Shown here: positions 49,426-59,742 of the stretch, piece by piece
How the letters are laid out: each line of letters starts with the position of its first letter
Numbering within the stretch: position 1 is the first letter of the stretch
Assembly: GCA_003478355.1 (NCBI GenBank)
Contig: QUFC01000011.1
Span: 32,621 to 96,620 of the forward strand
DNA length: 64,000 nucleotides
Direction of reading: 5' to 3'
DNA from: Lachnospiraceae bacterium AM48-27BH
Lineage (GTDB): Bacteria > Bacillota > Clostridia > Lachnospirales > Lachnospiraceae
The notes under the pieces: model-generated
The model's database searches: none
Seen by the model: the letters and a program-made list of their open reading frames with translations, nothing else
Told to the model about the DNA's origin: nothing
Program-made: the position numbers and the translations under genes

Positions 49426-49689
49426 ATGGGCGATATTCATAACACACAATTTTTTCGCACAGTACAGGATAACAAGCTGGATGTCAGCGAGGTATTAGAG
49501 CAGGTCTATGCTGCTCTGACAGAGAAGGGATATAATCCGGTCAGTCAGATCGTGGGTTATATTATGTCAGGAGACCCGACGTACATCACCAGCCATAAGA
49601 ATGCCAGAAGTCTCATTATGAAAGTAGAGCGGGATGAGATCCTGGAAGAACTTCTGTCTGTGTACATCGATGCAAAGTTAAAAAAATGA
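49426..49689 (+). CDS. ireB: IreB-family regulatory phosphoprotein (UPF0297)
   Basis: 87-residue cytoplasmic protein. In Enterococcus faecalis IreB is phosphorylated on N-terminal Thr residues by the PASTA kinase IreK and tunes cephalosporin resistance. Here an N-terminal Thr (HNTQFF) and the body LEQVYAALTEKGYNPVSQIVGYIMSGDPTYITSH match the family. Followed by ruvX and DUF1292, the order of Bacillus yrzL-yrrK-yrzB. A terminator-like hairpin lies between it and ruvX. Confidence 0.92.
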   Translation: MGDIHNTQFFRTVQDNKLDVSEVLEQVYAALTEKGYNPVSQIVGYIMSGDPTYITSHKNARSLIMKVERDEILEELLSVYIDAKLKK

Positions 49690-49725
49690 TGACAGTGAAA
49701 CCGTGACTTGTGTGGAAGAAAATGC

Positions 49726-49768
49726 CGGATACCCTTAAGAGAAAACTTTAAGAGTATCCGATTTTCTT
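49726..49768 (+). terminator. Terminator-like hairpin between ireB and ruvX
   Basis: CGGATAC-CCTTAAG pairs with CTTTAAGA-GTATCCG (49726-49760), followed by ATTTTCTT. It may reduce transcription into ruvX. Confidence 0.6.
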
Positions 49769-49833
49769 GTTGTGCTAAGAAACGCAGAAGAAGATTTTTT
49801 CTGCAAAAGGACATGGTATGGAGAAAAGTGAAT

Positions 49834-50262
49834 ATGAGAATAATGGGCCTGGATTTTGGTTCAAAAACTGTTGGCGTGGCGGTATGTGACGAACTGGGAT
49901 ATACGGCCCAGGGCGTGGAGACCATCACACGGAAGGAAGAAAACAAGCTGCGTCAGACATGCCAGAGAATCGAAGCGCTGATCAAAGAATATGGGGTTAC
50001 ATCCATTGTTTTGGGGTATCCTAAGAATATGAACGATACCATTGGTGAGCGTGCAGAAAAGACCGAGGAGTTTAAAGCCATGCTGGAACGCAGGACAGGT
50101 CTGCCTGTGATTTTATGGGATGAACGTCTGACCACGGTGGAGGCAGATGAGATTCTGGAGGAGAGCGGAGTGCCGCGTTCCGAGCGCAAGAAGGTGATCG
50201 ACAAGATTGCGGCGGGACTGATCCTGCAGTCTTACCTGAATTCCCCGGAGACAAAAAAATAA
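49834..50262 (+). CDS. ruvX: Holliday junction resolvase-like protein RuvX (YqgF)
   Basis: RNase H-like nuclease thought to process pre-16S rRNA and proposed as a junction resolvase. [19 protein letters not shown] opens the fold with a catalytic Asp; [16 protein letters not shown] and [11 protein letters not shown] complete the site. 142 residues from the ATG at 49834, with GGAG ten bases upstream; the frame extends back to 49708. Confidence 0.93.
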   Translation: MRIMGLDFGSKTVGVAVCDELGYTAQGVETITRKEENKLRQTCQRIEALIKEYGVTSIVLGYPKNMNDTIGERAEKTEEFKAMLERRTGLPVILWDERLTTVEADEILEESGVPRSERKKVIDKIAAGLILQSYLNSPETKK

Positions 50263-50364
50263 GTGTCTGGCAGGTATGCGCATCAGCTTTCTCTGACCGT
50301 AAGAAAAGCTGAGCTTTACGGCACTGGATAGTCAGGCAGAGAAGAAAAAGGAGCAGACCAGAAA

Positions 50365-50643
50365 ATGAATGAAGAAAAAATGATCACCCTGGAGACCGAA
50401 GACGGGGAGCGTGTCGATTTTTACGTGCTGGAAGAGACCAGAATCAATGGAACGAATTATCTTCTGGTAACAGATTCGGAAGAGGATGACGAAGAGGGCG
50501 AGTGCTACATCTTAAAAGACCAGTCAAAGGCAGAAGACGCAGACGCCTTATATGAATTTGTAGAAGACGATGAAGAGATGGATTATCTCTATAAGATTTT
50601 CGCAGAATTAATGGACGATATGGACGTGGATCTGGAGAAATAA
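50365..50643 (+). CDS. DUF1292 family protein (YrzB-like)
   Basis: 92-residue, very acidic cytoplasmic protein. MITLETEDGERVDFYVLEE and NYLLVTDSEEDDEE are family features. Function unknown, but it is nearly always found after ruvX in Firmicutes, as here. Confidence 0.88.
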   Translation: MNEEKMITLETEDGERVDFYVLEETRINGTNYLLVTDSEEDDEEGECYILKDQSKAEDADALYEFVEDDEEMDYLYKIFAELMDDMDVDLEK

Positions 50644-50712
50644 AACAGCGTTTGAACGTGGACTTGAAAAAAATAAGAAAGATAAAAATAGATAGAAAAG
50701 ATAGATGGAGGT

Positions 50713-52398
50713 ATGAATTTGAAACAACAGAACAAGCAGCAGAATGCTGACGCAAAAGTAAAGATCATTCCTTTGGGCGGACTGGAACAGATCGGAATGA
50801 ATATTACTGCCATTGAGTGCAACGACAGCATCATCGTTGTGGACTGTGGACTGGCATTCCCAAGCGATGATATGCTGGGAATCGATCTGTGCATTCCGGA
50901 CGTGACTTATTTAAAACAGAACATTGACAAGGTGAAGGGATTTGTGATCACCCATGGCCATGAGGATCATATCGGAGCCCTTCCGTATATCCTTCAGCAG
51001 ATCAATGTTCCGGTTTATGGAACCAAGCTGACCATCGCTCTGATCGAGAACAAATTAAAAGAGCATAATTTACTAAAATCTACCAAGAGAAAAGTGGTAA
51101 AACACGGACAGTCCATCAACTTAGGCTGTTTCCGGATTGAATTTGTAAAGACGAACCATAGTATTGCGGACGCTTCCGCACTGGCTATCTTTACACCAGC
51201 AGGAATCATTCTCCATACAGGAGATTTTAAGATCGATTATACGCCAGTATTTGGTGAACCGGCGGATTTACAGAGATTTGCGGAGCTGGGCAAAAAAGGC
51301 GTTCTGGCGTTATTATGTGAGAGTACCAATGCGATCCGCCCTGGATTTACCCCATCAGAGCGTACCGTAGGCAAGACCTTTGACGCGATCTTTTCCGAGC
51401 ATAAAAATAACCGGATCATCGTGGCGACCTTCGCTTCTAACGTAGACCGTGTGCAGCAGATCGTCAATTCCGCTTATAAATATGACCGGAAGGTGGTCAT
51501 TGAGGGCCGAAGCATGGTCAACGTGATCGGTACGGCCAGCGAACTGGGCTATATCAAGATCCCGGAGGGAACGCTGATCGATATTGACCATTTGAAAAAT
51601 TATCCGGATGAGAAGACTGTTCTCATTACCACCGGAAGCCAGGGAGAGGCCATGGCAGCCCTGTCCCGTATGGCAAGCGGCGCTCACCGGAAGATCAGCA
51701 TCAAGCCGAAGGATGTGGTGATCTTAAGCTCCACGCCGATCCCAGGCAATGAAAAGGCAGTTTCCCGTGTCATCAACGAGCTGTCTGTCCGTGGCGCAGA
51801 GGTTATTTTCCAGGATACTCATGTATCCGGACATGCGTGCCAGGAAGAGATCAAGCTGCTGTATTCCCTGACCCATCCGAAATACGCACTGCCGATCCAC
51901 GGCGAGTATCGTCACCGTATGGCCCAGAAGGGACTGGCAGAGTCCATGGGAATCCCGAAGGAGAATATCCTGCTGATGTCATCCGGTGATGTAGTAGAGG
52001 TATCCCAGGATCAGTGCAAGGTCGTGGACCATGTGCAGGCCGGAGCAATTCTGGTTGATGGTCTTGGGGTTGGCGATGTCGGCAATATCGTTTTACGAGA
52101 TCGTCAGAATCTGGCACAGAATGGTATCATCATCGTGGTACTGACGCTGGAAAAATTTTCCAACCAGCTTCTTGCAGGGCCGGATCTTGTATCCAGAGGC
52201 TTTGTCTATGTAAGAGAGTCCGAGGATCTGATGGAAGAGGCAAGACAGGTGGTTCAGGATGCAGTCCAGGACTGCTTAGAACGTCATGTCAATGACTGGG
52301 GCAAGATCAAGAACATTATCCGTGACAGCTTAAGTGATTTCCTGTGGAAAAAGATGAAACGGAATCCGATGATCCTTCCAATTATTATGGAAGTATAA
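50713..52398 (+). CDS. rnj: Ribonuclease J
   Basis: Metallo-beta-lactamase nuclease with 5'-3' exo- and endonuclease activity; with RNase Y it forms the main mRNA decay machinery. Zinc site HGHEDHIGALP, beta-CASP domain (LLCESTNA, TFASNVDRVQQ, HVSGHACQEE), C-terminal PIHGEYRH and a degradation domain. 561 residues. ATGGAGGT immediately precedes the ATG. Followed closely by the MltG-like gene. Confidence 0.96.
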   Translation: MNLKQQNKQQNADAKVKIIPLGGLEQIGMNITAIECNDSIIVVDCGLAFPSDDMLGIDLCIPDVTYLKQNIDKVKGFVITHGHEDHIGALPYILQQINVPVYGTKLTIALIENKLKEHNLLKSTKRKVVKHGQSINLGCFRIEFVKTNHSIADASALAIFTPAGIILHTGDFKIDYTPVFGEPADLQRFAELGKKGVLALLCESTNAIRPGFTPSERTVGKTFDAIFSEHKNNRIIVATFASNVDRVQQIVNSAYKYDRKVVIEGRSMVNVIGTASELGYIKIPEGTLIDIDHLKNYPDEKTVLITTGSQGEAMAALSRMASGAHRKISIKPKDVVILSSTPIPGNEKAVSRVINELSVRGAEVIFQDTHVSGHACQEEIKLLYSLTHPKYALPIHGEYRHRMAQKGLAESMGIPKENILLMSSGDVVEVSQDQCKVVDHVQAGAILVDGLGVGDVGNIVLRDRQNLAQNGIIIVVLTLEKFSNQLLAGPDLVSRGFVYVRESEDLMEEARQVVQDAVQDCLERHVNDWGKIKNIIRDSLSDFLWKKMKRNPMILPIIMEV

Positions 52399-52431
52399 AT
52401 ACAACAGGGCAGAAGGGAGGAATGACGGAAG

Positions 52432-52857
52432 ATGAGCCAGACGACCAAAGAGATCAACCGGGTTACCGGGACAGTGATCAGCGTTTCCTTGAAGCTGATT
52501 GTGTTTGCAGTGACGATCTTACTTCTTTATGAGGGTGTGACCAGAGGGTATGAATTTGGATACCATGTATTCTGCGATACCGCTGCGGCTGAGGAGCCGG
52601 GCGTGGATATGCGGGTCACCATCGGAGAAGGAGAAAAAATTGGAGACATTGCGGCAGCATTGGAAAAAGGCGGCCTGATCAAAAACCGTTATACATTCCT
52701 GATCCAGTGCCTGTTTTATGAATATGGCAGATCAGATAATCCTGTTCTGCCGGGAACCTATCTTCTGAATAACTCTATGACCGGGAAAGAGATCATTCTG
52801 GAATTGCGGGATGGAGTGACAGAAGAGGAGAAAGAAACAGAAAGTGCAGGCAGTTAA
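52432..52857 (+). CDS. MltG-like protein reduced to the membrane anchor and LysM-like domain
   Basis: 141 residues. One membrane helix (VISVSLKLIVFAVTILLLYEGV, residues about 15-38), then an extracellular region with IGEGEKIGDIAAALEKGGLIKN and LPGTYLLNNSMTGKEIILELRDG, the LysM-like half of MltG. The YceG catalytic domain with its Glu is absent, and the gene ends cleanly in a stop one base before trmR. It cannot be a transglycosylase by itself. Its place matches yrrL (mltG) of Bacillus, so this is a shortened family member, not a contaminant. Confidence 0.8.
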   Translation: MSQTTKEINRVTGTVISVSLKLIVFAVTILLLYEGVTRGYEFGYHVFCDTAAAEEPGVDMRVTIGEGEKIGDIAAALEKGGLIKNRYTFLIQCLFYEYGRSDNPVLPGTYLLNNSMTGKEIILELRDGVTEEEKETESAGS

Positions 52858-53526
52858 ATGATAGTAGAGCAGCGAATCAGGGACTATCTTCATTCTCTGG
52901 AGCCGGATCAGGGAGATCTGTTAGAAGAGATCTCCCGAAAGGCCATCCGGGATGAGGTGCCGATCATCAAAAAAGAAACAGGCGCACTCTTAAAAACCAT
53001 GGTAGCAACCAAAAGGCCTAGGGCAATTCTGGAAGTCGGAACTGCCGTAGGCTATTCTGCTTTATTGATGGCAGGCGTTATGCCGGCAGAATGTACCATA
53101 ACCACCATTGAAAAATACGAACCCAGGATCCCGGTGGCAAAGGCAAATTTCAAACGGGCCGGAGAAGAGTCGCGGATCACTCTGCTGGAGGGTGATGCGG
53201 AGGAGATTTTAAAAGAACTGGAAGGTCCTTATGATTTTATCTTTATGGATGCGGCAAAAGGCCAGTATATCCACTGGCTGCCGATGATCCTGCGATTATT
53301 ATCGGATGGCGGGATCCTGTTTTCCGACAATGTGCTCCAGGATGGAGATGTCGTCCAGTCCCGCTATGCGGTGGAACGCCGTGACCGGACCATCCATGCC
53401 CGGATGCGGGAGTATTTATATACGTTAAAGCATATGGAAGAGCTGGAGACCTCCATTATCCCGATCGGAGATGGAGCGGCAATCAGTGTGAAAATAGAGA
53501 TCGAGAAAGAAAGAGTAGGAAAATGA
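52858..53526 (+). CDS. trmR: tRNA 5-hydroxyuridine methyltransferase, TrmR-like
   Basis: SAM-dependent O-methyltransferase of the COG4122 family: EVGTAVGYSALLMA and FIFMDAAKGQYIHW are the SAM and metal sites. 222 residues. In Bacillus the protein in this position (YrrM) methylates ho5U34 to mo5U34 in tRNA. The neighbours support this: a U32-family protein of the TrhP type, which helps make ho5U, follows after one base. The ATG directly follows the upstream stop, so translation is coupled. Confidence 0.85.
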   Translation: MIVEQRIRDYLHSLEPDQGDLLEEISRKAIRDEVPIIKKETGALLKTMVATKRPRAILEVGTAVGYSALLMAGVMPAECTITTIEKYEPRIPVAKANFKRAGEESRITLLEGDAEEILKELEGPYDFIFMDAAKGQYIHWLPMILRLLSDGGILFSDNVLQDGDVVQSRYAVERRDRTIHARMREYLYTLKHMEELETSIIPIGDGAAISVKIEIEKERVGK

Positions 53527-53527
53527 T

Positions 53528-54754
53528 ATGAGAAATACAGAGTTACTGATACCGGCGGGCAGTCTGGATGTGTTAAAAACAGCGGTTGTCTATGGTGCGG
53601 ATGCAGTTTATATCGGCGGAGAGGCATTCGGACTTCGTGCCAAAGCCCACAACTTTTCGTTAGAGGATATGAAAGAAGGCGTGGAGTTTGCCCACAGCCG
53701 CGGCGTGAAGGTCTATGTGACGGCGAATATCCTGGCACACAATGATGACTTAGAGGGTGTGGAGCAGTATTTTGAGGAGTTAAAGAGCGTAAAACCAGAC
53801 GCACTGATCATCTCTGATCCGGGCGTGTTTGCGATTGCAAAGCGCGTTCTGCCGGAGATGGAGCTGCATGTCAGCACCCAGGCCAACAACACCAACTATG
53901 GAACGTATCTGTTCTGGTATCAGCAGGGAGCGAAGCGCGTGGTTTCCGCCAGAGAGCTGTCTTTAAAAGAGATCAGAGAGATCCGTGCCCGAATTCCGGA
54001 GGATATGGAGATCGAGAGCTTTATGCATGGCGCTATGTGTATTTCCTATTCCGGACGGTGTCTGCTGAGCAACTTCTTTACCGGAAGAGATGCCAATCAG
54101 GGCGCCTGTACGCATCCATGCCGCTGGAAATATTCCATCGTGGAGGAAACCAGACCAGGCGAGTATATGCCGGTTTATGAGAATGAGCGGGGAACCTATA
54201 TTTTCAACTCGAAGGATCTGTGCATGATCGAGCATATTCCGGAGTTGATCGATGCGGGAATCGACAGCTTTAAGATCGAGGGACGTATGAAAACCGCCCT
54301 TTATGTGGCAACAGTGGCCAGAACTTATCGGAAAGCCATCGATGATTTCAAAAAAGATCCGGAATTGTACCGCCAGAATATGGAGTGGTACAAAGAAGAG
54401 ATCGGCAAATGCACCTACCGGGAATTTACCACCGGCTTCTATTTTGGAAAACCAGGTGCGGATGCGCAGATCTATGACAATAATACCTATGTTAAGAATT
54501 TCACATACTTAGGAACGGTAGAAAACGTGGATGAGCGTGGATTTGCCAAGATCGAGCAGAAGAATAAGTTCTCCGTAGGTGAGATGATCGAGATCATGAA
54601 ACCGGACGGAAGAAACTTACAGGTGGAAGTGAAGGGCATCTATGACGCAGAGGGACAGGCACAGGAGTCTGCGCCGCATCCAAAGCAGGAGTTATACATT
54701 GATCTGGGCGTGGCACCGGAAGAATATGATATTCTGCGGAGACAGGAGCCATAA
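53528..54754 (+). CDS. trhP: U32-family protein, tRNA hydroxylation protein TrhP-like
   Basis: Needed with prephenate for 5-hydroxyuridine at position 34 of tRNA; older name peptidase U32. ELLIPAGSLDVLKTAVVYGADAVYIGG opens the TIM barrel; the conserved signature ESFMHGAMCISYSGRC and the iron-sulfur Cys set CTHPCRWKY follow. 408 residues, the length of the TrhP2 branch. Bacillus has two paralogues (yrrN, yrrO) here; only one is present. Forms a pathway pair with the upstream TrmR. Confidence 0.9.
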   Translation: MRNTELLIPAGSLDVLKTAVVYGADAVYIGGEAFGLRAKAHNFSLEDMKEGVEFAHSRGVKVYVTANILAHNDDLEGVEQYFEELKSVKPDALIISDPGVFAIAKRVLPEMELHVSTQANNTNYGTYLFWYQQGAKRVVSARELSLKEIREIRARIPEDMEIESFMHGAMCISYSGRCLLSNFFTGRDANQGACTHPCRWKYSIVEETRPGEYMPVYENERGTYIFNSKDLCMIEHIPELIDAGIDSFKIEGRMKTALYVATVARTYRKAIDDFKKDPELYRQNMEWYKEEIGKCTYREFTTGFYFGKPGADAQIYDNNTYVKNFTYLGTVENVDERGFAKIEQKNKFSVGEMIEIMKPDGRNLQVEVKGIYDAEGQAQESAPHPKQELYIDLGVAPEEYDILRRQEP

Positions 54755-54853
54755 AAGAAAGCGTATCGTTTTGTGGACCGGTGGGATGGCAGTGACAGCT
54801 GCTGTGAAAGTCCACAAAAAGACCATAATCGATGAAAATATGGGGGTGACTGG

Positions 54854-55690
54854 ATGATTACCTGGATTTCAGCAGTGGCAGCGGTGGTCTGCCTGGTTTA
54901 TTACGTGATCATTGTGTTATATGCAGGATTTTCCACATCATTTTCCTGGATCTGGCTGGCCGGGGCGGCACTTCTTGCCATGACTGGCTGGGGAAGCCAT
55001 GAATACCGGCTTCACCCTCGGAAATTCCCGCTATGGGTTCCTGTGGCAGGAAGCACGATCCTTGGCGCTTCACTGGCAGTTTTTGTGGTGGTGGAGATTC
55101 TGGTCTTTATGGGAGCGGCCAGCAGTGATGAGCAGAATCTGGATTATGTGATTGTTCTTGGTGCAAAGGTAAAAGAGGAAGGAATCAGTAAATCCTTAAA
55201 AGCAAGACTGGATAAAGCCATCGAGTACAGCCAGGATAACCCTGGAACGGTATTGATCCTGTCTGGCGGCCAGGGACCAGATGAGCCGGTCAGTGAGGCA
55301 AAAGCTATGTTTGAGTATTTAAGTTACAATGGCGTGCCGAAAGATAAGATGGTGCTGGAGACTTTTTCCACAAGCACGGTGGAGAATATCGCTTACAGTA
55401 AGGTACTGATCGATAAACTGGAGGAAGAAAAGGTGAAAGAGCGGGAGCATCGTGGCCCGGTGATCCATTCAGAAGCGCCTGCCGGTTTTGTAGAAGTAGA
55501 AAAAAGGCCTGTCCAGGTGGGAATCCTGACCAGCAACTTCCACATATTCCGGGCGAGAATGATTGCAGAAAAATGGGGTATACCAAAAGTATACGGAATC
55601 CCGTCCAAAAGTGATCCGATCCTCTTTCCGCATCTGTGTGTGAGAGAGTGTTTAGCGATCATGAAAGATCGGTTGATGGGAAACATGTGA
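54854..55690 (+). CDS. YdcF family protein (DUF218, ElyC/SanA type)
   Basis: 278 residues with three membrane helices at the N-terminus (SAVAAVVCLVYYVIIVLY; WIWLAGAALLAMTGW; GSTILGASLAVFVVVEILVF) and an extracytoplasmic DUF218 domain: DYVIVLGAKVKEEG, LILSGGQGPDEPVSEA, and SNFHIFRARMIA. ElyC-type proteins influence cell-envelope integrity, but the reaction is unknown. GGGGGTGACTGG precedes the ATG. Confidence 0.88.
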   Translation: MITWISAVAAVVCLVYYVIIVLYAGFSTSFSWIWLAGAALLAMTGWGSHEYRLHPRKFPLWVPVAGSTILGASLAVFVVVEILVFMGAASSDEQNLDYVIVLGAKVKEEGISKSLKARLDKAIEYSQDNPGTVLILSGGQGPDEPVSEAKAMFEYLSYNGVPKDKMVLETFSTSTVENIAYSKVLIDKLEEEKVKEREHRGPVIHSEAPAGFVEVEKRPVQVGILTSNFHIFRARMIAEKWGIPKVYGIPSKSDPILFPHLCVRECLAIMKDRLMGNM

Positions 55691-55715
55691 TGAGAAAAGG
55701 AAAGGAAGAACAAGC

Positions 55716-58656
55716 ATGAGAGATTTAGAGACTTTAAGCGCTTACCGCGTTCTGACAAGAAGAACCGTCAGCGAATTAAATTCTGAAGGTTATGTGCTGG
55801 AGCATAAAAAGAGCGGAGCCAGATTATTTTTACTGTCCAATGAGGACGACAACAAGGTATTTTCCATAGGTTTCCGCACCCCGCCTTATGACAGTACCGG
55901 AGTTCCGCATATTTTGGAGCACAGCGTATTATGTGGTTCTGAGAAATTCCCGGTGAAGGATCCATTTGTGGAACTGGTGAAGGGATCCTTGAATACTTTT
56001 TTAAATGCCATGACTTACCCGGATAAAACCGTGTACCCCATTGCCAGCACCAATGAGAAGGATTTCCACAACCTGATGGACGTTTATATGGATGCGGTGC
56101 TGCATCCGAATATTTATAAAGAAGAAAAGATCTTCCGGCAGGAAGGCTGGCATTATGAGCTGGAGAGTGAGGACGGCCCATTAACCTACAATGGTGTTGT
56201 TTATAATGAGATGAAAGGTGCGTTTTCCTCCCCGGAGAGCGTACTGGACCGTCTGATCCAGCAGACGTTATTCCCGGACACCTGTTACGGCGTGGAGTCC
56301 GGCGGTGATCCAAAGAATATCCCGGATCTGACTTATGAGCAGTTTCTGAATTTCCACCGGACCTATTACCATCCGTCCAACAGCTTTATCTATCTCTATG
56401 GAGATATGGATATGGCGGAGAAACTGGAGTGGCTGGATCAGGAGTATTTAAGCCACTATGACCGGAATGACAGGGAAGCCCGGATTGATTCCCATATCCC
56501 GATGCAGAAGGGCTTTGACGCACCAAAAGAAGTGGAGGCGGCTTACTCCATCACCGAGGAAGAGGACGAGGAAAATGGCTGCTATCTGTCCATCAGTGAT
56601 GTGGTTGGCACAGATCTGGATCCAAAGTTATATGTGGCTTTCCAGATCCTGGAATATGCCTGATCGATGCGCCTGGAGCTCCATTGAAGCAGGCCCTGTT
56701 AGATGCAAAAATTGGCGGAGATATTATGGGCGGTTATGACAGCGGTATCTTACAGCCATATTTCTCAGTGATCGCAAAAGACGCCAGAGCAGACCAGAAG
56801 GGTGAGTTTTTAGCAGTGGTAAAAGGAACTCTGCGGAAGCTGGCCAATGAGGGCTTAAACAGAAAGAGCCTTCTGGCGGCTATGAATTACTACGAATTTA
56901 AGTACCGGGAAGCAGATTACGGCAATTATCCAAAGGGACTGATGTACGGCTTACAGTGCATGGACAGCTGGTTGTATGATGGCGATCCGATGATGCATCT
57001 GGCTTACGGCGATACCTTTGCTTTCTTAAAAGAGGCAGTGCAGGACGGCTATTTTGAGCAGCTGATCAAGGACTATCTGCTCGATAATCCATTTGAAGCG
57101 ATCATTGTGGTGAAGCCTGAGAAGAATCTGACAGCCAAAGAGGATGCGCGGGTGGCTGAGAAGCTGGCGGCTTACAAGGAGCGTTTAACCGCAGAAGAGA
57201 AACAGGCCCTGATCCGTCAGACGAAAGAGTTAAAAGAATACCAGGATATCCCATCCAGTCCGGAAGAACTGGCGCTGATCCCGATGTTAGAGCGGAAGGA
57301 TATTAAGAAAGAGGCAGAAAAATTAAAATGGGAGGAGCACAAGATCCATGGATCCAGGTGCTGCACCATGATATTTTCACTTCCGGAATCGGTTATCTGA
57401 GAGTGTTATTTCATACCAACCGGATTCCCAATGAGGATCTGCCATATGCAGCTCTGCTGCGCCATGTGCTGAGCCTGGTGGATACGGAGCATTACAGCTA
57501 CAGCGATCTGACCAGTGAGATCAACTTAAATACCGGTGGATTAAGTCTGGGTATTACATCTTATGTAAACCTGAAGAAATTACCGGACTTTACCGGAGCC
57601 TTCAGCGCGGAGGTCCGCGTATTATATGAGAAATTAGATTTTGGTTTTGAGATCGTAAGCGAGATCCTGACCAGATCGAAGTTCAGCGATGAGAAGCGCC
57701 TGGGCGAGATCTTAAAAACAACCCGTTCCCGCATGAAGATGAAGCTGGAAAATGGAAGCCACAGTGCGGCAGTTGCCAGAGCCACTTCCTATTTCTCCCC
57801 GACATCTGCTTATAATGACTGTACCGGAGGAATCCGCTACTATCAGTTCTTAGACGATGTGATCCGGGAGTTTGAGAAGGATCCGAAGCCATTGATCGCA
57901 AAATTAGAGGAAGTAAGCAAAAAGCTGTTTACGAAGGAAAATATGCTGATCAGCTACACCTGCGACAAGGCTGGTTTCCCGGCACTTTCTGAGTCCATGA
58001 AACATCTGACAGATACACTTCCAGAGGGAGAAGGAACGGTTTATCCATTCCAGTTCCAGCCGGAGCTGAAAAATGAGGGCTTTAAGACCTCTTCCCAGGT
58101 CAACTATGTGGCACGCTGCGGTAACTTCCGTCTTGGAGAGGAAAAACTGGATTATACCGGCGCTCTGCGGATCCTGAAACTGATCTTAAGCTACGATTAC
58201 CTGTGGCAGAATCTGCGTGTGAAGGGCGGCGCTTATGGCTGCATGAGTGGATTTGGCCGTTCTGGAGAAGGCTATTTTGTGTCCTATCGTGATCCAAAGA
58301 TGAAGGAGACCAATGAGGTCTATGAGGGCATCGTGGACTATCTGGAGCATTTTGATGCCAGTGACCGGGATATGACAAAATATGTCATCGGAACCATCGG
58401 AGCTATGGACACGCCATTTACCCCTGCTGACCAGGGCGCAAGAGGACTGTCTGCTTACTTATCCGGTGTCACTGACGAGATGATGCAGGAGGAGAGAGAC
58501 CAGGTACTGGCAGCAACCCAGAAGGATATCCAGAACCTGGCAGGTATCGTGAAGGCGATCTTAAAGACCGGTGCGCTGTGTGCCATCGGTAATGAGGAGA
58601 AGGTGGAAGAGAACCGGGAGATGTTCGGAGAGGTGAAGAACCTGTTCCGGGCGTAA
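55716..58656 (+). CDS. M16C-family insulinase-type metalloprotease, two frame breaks
   Basis: Zinc metallopeptidase related to presequence protease. The inverted zinc motif HILEHSVLCGS (HxxEH) is near residue 65 and the downstream Glu in EMKGAFSS; the four-domain M16C layout fills about 980 residues. Two single-base losses split it: after 56660 (FQILEYA, then LIDAPGAPLKQALL) and near 57351 (EEHKIHG, then IQVLHHDIFTSGIGYL). Repairing both gives one continuous protein of normal size. Likely cytoplasmic, since there is no signal peptide; substrate peptides are unknown. Confidence 0.93.
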
Positions 58657-58746
58657 TCACAAGTAGAGAAAACGATGATATGACGGGACCGCTGTCAGTG
58701 TGGCAGTCCTGCATGGAGCTGTTTTGAGAATAAAGGAAAGAAAAGT

Positions 58747-59646
58747 ATGAATGAGAATTTTAAATCTGGATTTGTAGCGCTGGTCGGCCGTCCAAATGTG
58801 GGGAAATCGACTCTGATGAACCATTTGATCGGCCAGAAGATCGCGATCACATCCGAGAAACCGCAGACCACAAGAAACCGCATCCAGACGGTGTATACCG
58901 ATAAGCGGGGCCAGATCATTTTCCTGGACACTCCAGGTATCCACAAGGCAAAAAATAAACTGGGCCAGTACATGGTCAATGTAGCAGAAGGCACTCTCAA
59001 TGAGGTGGATGTGATCATGTGGCTGGTGGAGCCGACCACTTACATCGGCGCAGGCGAGCAGCATATCGCGGAGCTGTTATCCAAGGTGAAAACCCCGGTG
59101 ATTCTGGCGATCAACAAGATCGATACCGTGAAAGACGAGGAGATCATTGCCAAGGCCATCGATACCTATAAAAATGTCTGTCCATTTGCGGAGATCGTTC
59201 CGGTCTCTGCTCTGAGAAACCAGAATACGGACAAGATGACGGAGCTGCTGTTTCAATATCTGCCATACGGTCCGCAGTATTACGATGAGGATACTGTTAC
59301 CGACCAGCCGATGCGTCAGATCGCTGCGGAGCTGATCCGTGAGAAGGCGCTGCGTCTGCTGCAGGATGAGATCCCACACGGAATCGCTGTGACCATCGAG
59401 CAGATGAAAGAACGGGACAATGGAATCTTTGATATCGAAGCTACCATTGTCTGTGAACGTGATTCTCACAAAGGAATTATCATTGGCAAAGGCGGAGCCA
59501 TGTTAAAACGTATCGGCAGCCAGGCAAGACGCGAGATCGAGAACCTGATGGGCGCCAAGGTGAACCTGCAGCTGTGGGTGAAGGTCCGCAAGGAATGGCG
59601 GGACAGCGAATTATATATGAAGAATTACGGATACTTTAATGAGTAA
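58747..59646 (+). CDS. era: GTPase Era
   Basis: Essential GTPase of 30S subunit maturation, binding the 3' end of 16S rRNA. G1 GRPNVGKST, G2-region TTRNRIQ, G3 DTPGIHK, G4 NKID, and C-terminal KH domain (IIIGKGGAMLKRIGSQARREIE). 299 residues. AAAGGAAAGAAAAG precedes the ATG. era followed by recO is the usual Firmicute order. Confidence 0.97.
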   Translation: MNENFKSGFVALVGRPNVGKSTLMNHLIGQKIAITSEKPQTTRNRIQTVYTDKRGQIIFLDTPGIHKAKNKLGQYMVNVAEGTLNEVDVIMWLVEPTTYIGAGEQHIAELLSKVKTPVILAINKIDTVKDEEIIAKAIDTYKNVCPFAEIVPVSALRNQNTDKMTELLFQYLPYGPQYYDEDTVTDQPMRQIAAELIREKALRLLQDEIPHGIAVTIEQMKERDNGIFDIEATIVCERDSHKGIIIGKGGAMLKRIGSQARREIENLMGAKVNLQLWVKVRKEWRDSELYMKNYGYFNE

Positions 59647-59742
59647 AGTCCCGGGCGACAGCCTGGACCGCGGATAACGGCGGCAGCAATGGGAGCACAA
59701 AAAGGTGCAAAGGCGCTGACTTTAGAAAAAGAAGGAGAAACT

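Noticed and set aside
54769..54819. TTTTGTGGAC/GTCCACAAAA hairpin between trhP and ydcF as a terminator
   Set aside because: No T run follows on either strand; it is left as an unassigned stem-loop.
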